From Sipunculus nudus (taxonomy: Eukaryota > Annelida > Sipuncula > Golfingiida > Sipunculidae): a stretch of 64,000 bases of DNA. This document shows, piece after piece, positions 49,182 to 58,720 of this stretch. Location of the stretch: the NCBI GenBank assembly GCA_026874595.1, contig CM049306.1, positions 19,585,019-19,649,018 on the forward strand, in the 5' to 3' direction. The position numbers and the translations under genes were made by a program. A model generated the notes under the pieces. That model saw only the letters and a program-made list of their open reading frames with translations, had not been told where the DNA came from and made no database searches. How positions within the stretch are numbered: the stretch's first letter is position 1; the number at the start of each line of letters is the position of its first letter.

Positions 49182-51039
49182 AAACAAGGGACCCATGGGT
49201 CACTGTGCTCAGCTGAAGTTGACCTTGAAGGTAAAAATCTAAAATATCAAATGAAGATAAAGTGTAAGAGGAAGAGGTAATAAAGGCTATGGTTGGTTTA
49301 TATGATTGGTTTGTATTGATGAGCAAGAAATTGTTGCAAATAATATTTTTGTGACCTGACCATGTGTTTCCTAATGTTAAAACTGAAGCATTTGAGCAGT
49401 TTGTGAACAAATGATCTGTACTATTACCATGATCATTAATTGGCTTTTTTATAAACTGTTACACATTTGTTCAACTGAATCTATTTTTTGTATAATATAT
49501 ATTATTAAATATATATGTATTTTTTTAATGTATACAGTTGAAATATAACTAATTAACAACATAAAACTGGGCAAACAAAGCCTGATCTCAAATTTTGCTG
49601 AGGCAGGAAAATAATGAACAAATGTTTGTATTAAATCCTCATTTTTTTATCACATCAATTTTTTTTAAATTTAAGTTTATATTTCTATACATTTCCAATA
49701 TAACATATATATCTGAATATAAAAGTTGATTCATAATTCTCAACTGCATCATCATTAATCTCAATCTTGTCAGATAGCACCACATCACGCATACAAATGT
49801 TTATTTATTTTTTACCACAAAAATTATCTTTTAAATCTGCAAAACAATAAATATCTAAAAATAATACTTGATTTAGATTTCACAATTTTTAATTGTGTCT
49901 TTATTTATCCATAATGTGCTTCATATTTTATAAATTTAAGCATACTGATGGGTTCAATTATATTTGTTAAAATCATTTAAAAGAAAACTGATTTCTTTAA
50001 AAATGCTACATTACACAACATTGCATCTTCTGGATTACACCTTGAATTACTTTTTCAAGGGGAGTTTTTGCATATCAGAGTGGAAACAGCATTACAATTA
50101 AGGAGATACAGTGAAAACAATAACAATTACTGCATAACGCTTGGTGGGTTGGGTTTGCCGGGAGGGGGGGGGGTGATTGGGGTGGTGATATGAGAATAAC
50201 TGTACACCTGTCACAGCAGGGGATCTCCCCCAGTGACTGTAACAAATCAGAAACCCTGGCATAGCTGACTTCCAGTGACCTGGAGAGGGACCCTGCATCT
50301 GTAATCTGTAATCAAAGCAAATGACTACAAAAGAGCCTCAAGAAAAAATTCAATAACTAACCTACTTTTCAAGCTTTTATTTTAAGATTTAAACAAATTA
50401 AATATTTATGTTTACATGCTGTGAAAATTAAATCAATGGTACTAACAGAAAAAAAACGTGCCATGGTCAAAGTTTGGCAAAATTTAAGGTAGTGATTTTA
50501 TTTTTATGCTAATGACTTAAAAAATTTACAAAATTCAGATATAATTTTGGGTAAACAATTGAATCTTAATTTAGTTATATACTTGGGGAAATAGACTCTA
50601 TTTTTTAAATTTTCCATGTTAAGTGAGTGAATATTTTTCCTGATTTTTTACAAAGTCCATTATGTTTGGGCCCATAACTTAAAGAATTTATACTTAACAG
50701 ACTTAATTTCTGGGATGAACATAGGAACTATATAGAGGAATATTTATGGTAAATATGAGGAAAAACAGATGAGCAGTCCTGAAGTGTGAAAATAGGATTT
50801 TAATAAAAAAAATTGAGGTTTTTTCTTAATTTCTTAAAGGAACAAAGTCACAAAGACCCAGTTTTCGGCTTGGTAGGAGTTCTTGGGGACATCTAACATT
50901 ATGCCAAATTTTGGATTCCTAGGTCTCACGGTTTCAAAATGTACCACATCTACGGACGGACGGACGAACAGACAGACAGACAGACGACGGACAATGGACC
51001 ACGACTATAGCTCAGATGACTTATAGTCAGCTGAGCTAA
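49182..51039 (+). mobile_element. Family-1 element, complete copy
   Basis: Head AAACAAGGGACCCATGGGTC, then 'actgtgctcagctgaa'. A G10 run lies at 50164-50173 and the AT-rich core at about 50330-50940. Tail: microsatellite tacggacggacggacgaaca with ACAG repeats, ggacaatggaccacgactat, stem GCTCAGATGAC-ttata-GTCAGCTGAGC, CTAA ending at 51039. Non-coding. Confidence 0.75.
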
Positions 51040-51736
51040 AACCTAAAGAGAGCTGGTCTCTGGGATAATTTCTGTAAAATATTGAACAATTTGGCTGAAT
51101 GTTTTGCAAAGGATTTTTAGCTTTTTCTCCATAAAATGTAAGTTATTGCAGGTGGCACCACAAAAAGCTCAAAACCACAACATTTGATATGTGACAAATT
51201 TTTGCATAAAATTTGGGGATGCTAGCTCTTGCTATTCCTTAGAAATTATGGATTATTGTACTCATGACCAATGACCCCCATACAAAAAATATTGATGAAG
51301 GTGGTGCCACCAATACCTAAATTTTAATTATGAGTCATGTGACCAACATTTGCATAAAATTTGGTGATGATAGCTCCAGCCATTTCTCATACTGTAATTT
51401 TTGTATCCTTTTTTGGCCGAGAGACAAAGTTTAGCTTCCTGTAACTCAGCCAAAATTCACGGAACTGAAATCATTCAAACAAACTTGAGAAAGAATGTTT
51501 CTGGGGTTATATTTGTAAATTATTTGACTAGATGGTTTCTGTGAAGTAGATTTTTAAAGTTTATTTAAGCTTTTTCCCTTCACAAAAAAACAGCAAAATC
51601 CAATAGAATTGTTTAGATAAATGATTAATTACATAATTGATGCTAGCTCCTGCCATTTTTGAGATAGCATGGGTTAACTTAAGGACAATGGATGACAGCG
51701 GATGGAGGACGCTGCGCCATCGCACAAGCTTACAGG
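51040..51736 (+). repeat. Family-5 module run (composite element tail)
   Basis: Contains GGTGGCACCACA (51144), GGTGGTGCCACC (51301), aactcagccaaaattcac (51443) and two 'gctagctc..gc.att' modules. It closes with ggatgacagcggatggagga and CGCTGCGCCATCGCACAAGC, ending near 51736, the same closing sequence as at 15987. It abuts the family-1 terminus without spacer. Non-coding. Confidence 0.6.
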
Positions 51737-51933
51737 TTTGCTCAAAATACTGTCTCCTGCGATATTTATTTGAATGAATTACTAAAATATTTGACAAAGT
51801 ATGGTTTTGGTTTCATTCTAGTTAATTAGGTCTATGCCTCATTCTTCTACCGTTTACTTCCTGAATCTGACTTGTGAGTTTAAGCAAAGGTTAAAAATTA
51901 ACAGTGGCACCCCACTGTGGAACAGGCTACAGT

Positions 51934-52340
51934 AACAAGTGACCCAGGGGTCATGACACTCAGCTGACTGGGAAGACATTCACAAAAGAAATTTTACCAT
52001 CTGAATGCCAAATTTTTTTAGGTTGTATCCCCATCAACTGAAGAATTACTTGGAGGATATGGGTAACAGAGACCTAATTTCAGGTTTCCATGGAGATTTT
52101 TCATTTTTCAAGTACAAAGATTCTAGGTGCAATGGTTAAGATTTGTGCCCTGTAAACAGACGAACTCATCTTTGAAAGTGGCGCCACCAGACTGCATGAA
52201 CTGATTAATCACTCCATGATTAATGTGCATGCAAAGAATCATGGTGACAAATGCATTAGTTGTTCAGAAAGTGGAGGTTTTGTATCAAATTTTTAATTAT
52301 ACTGAGAGGTATTTACAAGCCCTATAGCTCAAAGAATACT
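51934..52340 (+). mobile_element. Family-2 element, 3'-truncated copy
   Basis: Head AACAAGTGACCCAGGGGTCA, then 'gctgactgggaagacattcac', 'gggtaacagagacctaatttcaggtttcc' and AGTGGCGCCACCAGACTGCA (52177). The second monomer stops after 'tagctcaaagaata'. No microsatellite, stem or CTAA end. Non-coding. Confidence 0.7.
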
Positions 52341-53458
52341 TTTTGAGAGTTGAGTGCTTGCCACATTATACAATGATGTAAATATATGGTCCTAGAATAA
52401 AGGTTGTGGTATATAGACTTCATAGAACAAGTCCATCAATTAGAAATACCAGAACCTACCCATTTAAAATGATCCAAACTATGAATAACTGTGAGCTAAG
52501 CATGTTCATTGTACAACCCCTTATCTTTTGAATAATGATAAAGTGATATAACAGCAGCCAGGTGGCATGAACAGTATGATACTAAAACTGGTCACAACTT
52601 TTCTAAAGGAAGCAATGCCACTTTGCTTACTCTTGTGGGAACATCAGTGGCACATTATACCATAAACTCTACCACAAAAAGAAACTTCAAAGCGTTGCAG
52701 GGCTTTCAGTGGATTATGTGTTACAAGGATGGGTTAATAGTTCATTTCACACTGGGTTGATTCCAGCCTTTTACACCAACAGATGCTGGCATGGAAGGGA
52801 TGTAATACGGTACAGTAATAAATACAGCACTTAATGATACACAATACCTTCCTTATTGGTGTACCTTACTTCATGTGCCCCGGGAGGATACGCCAATGAT
52901 TACTTCAAATAAATATAACACCACAGTGAATGAGCTATCAGCCCACCTTAATACTGGTATGGGTGATCAGGATTTTTTTTCTTTGAAGTAAAACTCTTTA
53001 TTTGGCCCAGACAGATGTGCCATTGATTACTTCAGGTATGTTACATATAACTATGACTGCACAAGATTCCACTTCTCTGGGTTTTTTTTATTTCTGAAGT
53101 ATCAAGAGAGGGTCATAAATAGTCCAAAAGGATATCCATTCCTGGAATATCACTCCTCAGAGATTCATTTATGAAATATGTAAGACTAATATAAAAACAC
53201 ATAAAAGTGCTTGTCTGAGGTCTAATCATAACTTTCATGCAGATCACACAACAAATTGTAATCTTGCAGTTGAATATTATAGACCTAAACAAGGGCCTAG
53301 AGACACAAATAGCCATCCCCAGCCAACAAGTGTTTAACTAGGAAAGTATATGCATCAGTGATACCCAAATATCCCAAAACCTTGGCATGAAAGAACCCCT
53401 TTTAAACTCAAAATACATGCCAAATACAAACATGATTTTAAAACAGAAAATGTATGAT

Positions 53459-53461
<3 letters not shown>
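52341..53461. other. Unassigned DNA with a short diverged direct repeat
   Basis: 'gccaatgattacttcaaata' (52890) and 'gccattgattacttcaggta' (53020) are a diverged pair. Otherwise no repeat family and no convincing exon. Confidence 0.4.

Positions 53462-53515
<54 letters not shown>
53462..53515. repeat. (AT)n microsatellite
   Basis: About 27 uninterrupted AT units, the longest in the window. Confidence 0.95.
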
Positions 53516-53518
<3 letters not shown>

Positions 53519-53939
53519 ATATTTAGTTTTCCTGATGACCCTTTTTAAACTGGGAACATTCAGGGATGCCACTTGTAAACTATAAACAGATTTGAACAAG
53601 AGATACCAAGGACAGGTTATCAAAACTAGATGACTAGCTGTCATGGTTGTGGCCATGAAATATGCCTGCAACATTTTATATGTTAACAGCTCAATCTTGC
53701 TGTTGTTGGGATATCTGGTACTAGATTTAACATCATGTATGCAAACACCTAAATCTTATAAATTTTGTGATTGGTAGCATTATGAGACTAGATATTTCTT
53801 GGCACTGCAGGTGCCATAGTATCCCCAGACAATTAACCCCCAGCCTCAAAGAATAGGATGCCATCTTGAATTCAGATGCAGAGACTGAAACTTTGCAAGC
53901 CACCATGGTTTCTTATAAGTATGGGCATATTTAAGGTAA

Positions 53940-54345
53940 AGGTCACTCTCATAGGAGAGGTCATGATCCAAATATGAATCAAACTTGTGGGTTTGGTGGC
54001 TGTACCTCAAATTCTTACAAAGTTATTCCGTTTAAAAATCATTTTAGCAAGAAAACAACATAAAGTGGCGCCACCTGTCTTCTGCAGAAAACAATGCTAT
54101 CAAAGATCTTATGTCAATTTGATTTTTGGACCAATCCATCCATCCCTAAGTGAGATATTAAAGTTAACATCATTTCAGCATTATCGCCTCTGTGACCTCG
54201 AAAAATGCATCAAGGTCATCCATATTCGAACTTGGCCTAGCCCTTGATAAGATGCATCTAAACTGTAGGTTTGGTGACTGTACCACAAATTCTTTTTGAG
54301 TTTTAGACTTTATATCATTTTAGCATAATCGCTGATGTGACCTTG
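53940..54345 (+). repeat. Family-6 repeat, about 300-bp tandem units, partial
   Basis: 'gtgggtttggtggctgtacctcaaattctt' (53976) and 'gtaggtttggtgactgtaccacaaattctt' (54267) mark two units; both continue into 'atcattttagca'. The first also carries AGTGGCGCCACCTG (54064). It ends at the family-1 head at 54346. Non-coding. Confidence 0.55.
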
Positions 54346-56704
54346 AAACAAGGGACCTATGGGTCACGGCGCTCAGCTGTTATATATGATAAAAAAATAT
54401 GATTTAGAAATGAGGCACATGCTGGTTTTGTGTGGTAATTAGTATAAGCTGTTTTATGAGTTGTTGTTGTTAAGCTTATGTATGATTTTGATAGTACCTT
54501 TGGAGACAGAGAAGAGAATTGATTTCATTTATTTTATTAACAAATGGAGTACTATTGTCACACAGATTTTGACTTGGCCATATAACATATAAGCAGAACA
54601 TATAATATAAGAGTTTAACTATTTATTAAAAAAAATTACAAATATTGTCCCAGATATAATTTTTATTAAAAATAATAAGAGGATATCGTATGATGTTTAA
54701 AATGAAATATAACTGAAATGATTATTAAAATAATATTAAAGAATATATTCATGAATGCATTCATGAATACATTTGGAAAGTATTTGCACTGGTATTAATA
54801 TACTTTCATTTTTACCTGAATTCCCATTCTTTATGCAAGAAATTTTATAATGGAGTACATATTCATATAAGTATTTAAATACAATTGGAAAGTATTCCCA
54901 CCATGTCTGGTATTTATTCAGTTTTCACCAAACAATGGTGTTGAGAATCCAGAATGTACAAAATTCACACATTTAAATAATGATCATAAGTACCTGGTTT
55001 TATGGCTTTTATTTATATTAAAAAAAATAAATGTGAAATATTTATTTTGGACTAATTTCACATCAATGTACACACTAGACACAGTAGGAATCTAGATTAA
55101 TAGTATCAACTGCATCTTTGTCTATCATTAATTTCCTTCATATGATCCCTAATGATTAGTAATGAATAATATGATTTACTTTTTTATTATTAAAATTGAA
55201 CTGAAAAATGCCATAGGTGACTGCCTGGTGTTATTTGGACTACGTGACATTCTATCCATCGATACAAGATTCTTTTATCGTCAGTAACTGCAAGTTAATT
55301 CCCTATTATTATAAACTAACAAATTCCTTTTCTATTTTTCTTTAATTTGTTATTAAAAACCAATAAAAATTGATTAATTTATTGTTTATTGTTATGTTGT
55401 TGGTTAAAACTACTAGATGAATTGGGTTGGACACCTGGATCAACTGTGGCTGGCCATAAGCTGCCTTGCTGCCCCAGTATATGCCTAGCTTCAATTGTGC
55501 ATAATTTGCTGAAAGTTCAACAAGGTCAACATACAGGTGACTCAAGAGTGGCTGACTAGAGAGCCAAGGTCTGACATGGTCTCATAAAAACATTAATAAA
55601 AGCTACAATTTTTGGCCAATTTCTTTCAGCTTTCTAAACTAAAAAGCTGAAATCCTTCTGTGTGCATGATATGAAAATTATATAAACAGAGCTCACATGA
55701 AACAAAAGTGAAATGGTCAAAGTTGGGCAAAATTTAAGGTACTAATTTTATATTTATTCTAATAACTTATAAAATTTAAAAAATTCAGAACTAATTTTGG
55801 GTATTCAATTGAATCTTGATTAAAAAATGTTACATCCCTGACAAAAATCTCTAGCTTCAGCAAGCCCCTTGTTAAGGGAGTAAATATATTTCTTGATTTT
55901 TTACAAAGTGCATTATGTTTGGGCCCATAACTTAAAACAATTACGCAATACTGACATCATTTCTGGCATGTGTACAGAGAATGTATAGAAAAACATGTAT
56001 ATTATATATGGTTAAAGTCAGATCATTGGTTTTGATATTAGGCAGTATTGAAGTGTAACAATGGGTTTTTAATTGAAAAATAAGTATTTCATAAATATCT
56101 CAAAGGTATTAAGTCCTAGTGACCAAATTCTGGGCATGGTAGGGAATTTTGGAGACATCTAATTGTATGCCAAATTTTAGGAACTGAGAGCTTAAGCTGG
56201 GGAGCTGAGCTCTTGTAAACTGCATAACACTAGCCTAATGTAAACAATGTTACATGGTGCTTGAAAACTTGAAAAAAATCTACAGTTTTTGATCAACTGG
56301 TTTCAAATTTTTGGTGTTAACAGACAAAATGCTAACAAAAACATGCTGAGAAAATGAAATCCACAGTACTTACAGGAAAAAAACGTGCCATGGTCAAAGT
56401 TAGGCAAAATTTAAGGTACCAATTTTACATTTTTGCCAATATTTAAAAAATTTAACAGATTTTGATCTAATTTTTGGTATACAATTTAATTTTGATTAAT
56501 TTAAGTTATATTACTTGAAAAAAAGTCCATAGCTTTAACAAGTTTTGTGTTAAGTGATCAAATATCTTTCCTGATTTTTTACAAAATGCATTATGTTCTG
56601 GCCCATAACTTTCTTAAATTATACAATACAGACATAATTTCAGGCATGTACATAGGAACTATGTGAAATCAGAATATTTTCTTATTATAAAAAATTCTAA
56701 GTCC
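54346..56704 (+). mobile_element. Family-1 element, 3'-truncated copy with doubled core
   Basis: Head AAACAAGGGACCTATGGGTC (one base off the palindrome), then 'acggcgctcagctg'. The AT-rich core occurs twice: ggcaaaatttaaggtac near 55726 and again near 56404. The copy stops after 'catgtacataggaactatgt' without microsatellite, stem or CTAA, next to the hAT-like insertion at 56713. Non-coding. Confidence 0.7.
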
Positions 56705-56712
56705 TGTGGAAA

Positions 56713-57220
56713 TAGAGCCCAGTGCCACTGTGATTTTGCGTGGCCACCAGTCAAGTTACGATAAAGCCGAGCCTATCGAGTTTATCAGGAGGCGCCGCCA
56801 GTGTTTCATAGCCTTAATGAGCCGATTTTGTGCAGCTCAGTAGGGCTTGAGAAAAAATTATAATACAAAAAGATAAAATCTTTTACAATAAAAAATTCAT
56901 GGAACAAATGTTCAAGTATTGTTTTTTTTCTTTGTTTCTTGTCACTGAACGGAACAGGTGTTGGATTATGAAACTGCCAGGATAAACTATACTTGATATT
57001 AAATCCCAAACAATATGTAAAATGGATGCAATATGTCACACATAATAAAGATAACCTGTTATGATAAAATGGATTCTTTAATTGTAACATTGTCAAATGA
57101 ATAGGCTTTCAGGTCAGTTTAAGCCTGCAAATATTTTGCAAGCCGAGTCATGCCACGAAACTTGGCTTACTACTAAAGTCAGCCAGCTTGTTTGTGTGTC
57201 TCATTCGGCTCTGGGCTCTA
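56713..57220. mobile_element. 508-bp hAT-like non-autonomous element
   Basis: TGTGGAAA is present directly before (56705-56712) and after (57221-57228) the element, an exact 8-base direct repeat as made by hAT transposases. The ends are inverted: TAGAGCCCAGTGCC at the left and TAGAGCCCAGAGCC (reverse complement) at the right, 13 of 14 bases, and begin TAGAG, which fits the YARNG hAT end pattern. No transposase inside; the 96-codon minus frame has no motif. Confidence 0.65.
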
Positions 57221-57238
57221 TGTGGAAACATCAGTCAT

Positions 57239-57480
57239 GCATTGAATTGCCCTAGCTCCAAGGAATCCTTGCATATGTTTTAAAGGCTAAAGTGTTCTTA
57301 TTTACTGAATTATCTGAAAGAAAGTAAAAAAGACCATTCTGAACCGCAGAAAGTCTGTCAAATTTTGTGAAGAAAGCAGGGATTTTGGAGATATTTGATA
57401 AAAGAATATGGTGGGACAGACAGATAGAAGTACAGACTGAAGGACAGGCAGATGTGGGCCATTTTATTATTCCTCCTTCC
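57239..57480 (+). repeat. Interspersed repeat, copy 2 (family 8)
   Basis: 57239-57350 matches 19634-19755. It continues through 'gacagacagatagaagtacagac' and 'ggacaggcag', a decayed microsatellite like those ending other elements here, to about 57480. Confidence 0.5.
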
Positions 57481-57673
57481 TTACAGCAGTGCCCTGGTGA
57501 GGTCACTCGATCCCATCGGAACAAGCAGTCACAGCATGAAAACCTTCACTTACCAAAAGTGTAGTAGAGACTGTCATAGCAGAGTGGAACAACTCAGTTA
57601 CCTCAGATGCTGCTTAGAGAATGACTAGACTAACCAGGGTTCTACCATTGACTCTTAGTACACAAGGATGCTA

Positions 57674-57811
57674 CTACTCATGGCTATAGTGGTGCTCTAA
57701 AACCTTCAAATCCTCAATGAACTCGCACTGCGGCTTTAGATAGATGATTCTCTTGAAGTCATCATCGTGGTATGGACGTATGTAGGTTATAATGGGGAGC
57801 TGATGGTCATC
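57674..57811 (-). CDS. Candidate terminal coding exon of an unidentified gene
   Basis: On the minus strand an acceptor-like TATATTTCCTTTCAAG (ending at 57812) is followed by 45 codons and TAG at 57674. The peptide starts DDHQLPIITYIRPYHDDD, continues FKRIIYLKPQCEFIEDLK and ends VLEHHYSHE. Codons such as GAC TTC AAG, CCG CAG TGC GAG TTC look like real coding sequence in AT-rich surroundings. The same frame runs on upstream to about 57958, where the protein becomes less convincing, so an earlier acceptor is possible. An AATAAA lies on the minus strand at 57464-57469, about 205 bases after the stop. The product is not recognised. It lies between a family-8 repeat and a family-3 element but overlaps neither. 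Confidence 0.45.
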   Translation of the reverse strand, partial: DDHQLPIITYIRPYHDDDFKRIIYLKPQCEFIEDLKVLEHHYSHE

Positions 57812-57941
57812 CTTGAAAGGAAATATACCAAAAGACCAATTCGTTTTAACTACATGTACTCTGTAACACATCAAGACAGTATGACTGTAACCCATTGCGA
57901 GTCCATGATAGCTATGCATTCTAAATACTTTTACAAGGCTA

Positions 57942-58720
57942 AAACAAGGGCACCGCAAAGTGGAGCTTCCCCTTACACTAGGCCATAATTAGACTGGGTG
58001 TATTACAGTGTGAAAATGAGGAGGGCAGCTCTGTGGCCTTGACCTTTGACCCTGTGACCTCATACTTAATAGGATTCTTCATCCATGGGTGCAGAATGAG
58101 CCATATGAGCAAGATGAAAGGTTTTGTTCAAACTCTTTGGCCTAAAATGGGTCCACCAGGTTTTTCAAGAAGTGGGTCCTGTGGCTTTGACCTTTGACCC
58201 TGATGACCTCAATATAGATAGGGTTCTTCATCCATGGATGGGTGAGCCATATGTGCAAGATGGAAGGTTTTGGTCAAATGGTTTGGCTTAAAATGGTTCC
58301 ACAAGATTTTCATGAAGTGGTCCTGTGGCTGTGACCTTTGACCCCATATTACCTCAAAACTGATAGGGTTCTTCATCCTTGGGATGGGTGAGCCATATGT
58401 GCAAATTAAAACAGTTTGGCTTAATATGGGTCCATAAGCTTTTTCAAGAAGGCAGTCCAGTGTCCTTGACCTTTGACCTCAAAATTGAAAGGGTCTTTAT
58501 CTATTGGTGGGTGAGCCGTATGTCCTAGATGAAAGGTTTTGGGGAAACAGTTTGGCTTAAAATGGGTCCACAAGCTTTTTCAAGAAGGCGGTCCCGTGGC
58601 CTTGACCTTTGACCCCGTAACCTCAGAATTGAGAGGGTTCTTCATTCTGGAGAGGGTTCTTCCACAAGCCAATACTGGATGGACAGATGGACGAACGAAC
58701 AGATAATGACAATAATAATA
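57942..58720 (+). mobile_element. Family-3 related element with five 135-148-bp monomers
   Basis: A head-like AAACAAGGGCACCGCAAAGT is followed by units whose ggccttgacctttgacc-type blocks begin near 58033, 58180, 58324, 58460 and 58596 (spacings 148, 144, 135, 136). Shared text between them: 'gggttcttcatcc', gtgagccatatgtgcaa, 'gtttggcttaaaatggg' and 'ccacaagctttttcaagaag'. The tail is 'ggatggacagatggacgaacgaac', then 'aataataata' with no clear hairpin. It is diverged from 46535-47410 but of the same plan. Non-coding. Confidence 0.7.

Noticed and set aside
3590-50990. GACGGACGG/ACAG runs as possible CRISPR or protein-repeat sequence.
   Set aside because: They are microsatellites at a fixed distance from element ends; no spacer structure.
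57486-57564. Plus-strand terminal exon candidate after tattattcctccttccttacag, reading QCPGEVTRSHRNKQSQHENL then HLPKV and stop.
   Set aside because: The acceptor-like tract directly follows a decayed microsatellite of the family-8 repeat and resembles an element tail. It also overlaps a donor-like sequence on the other strand. Possible but not supported.
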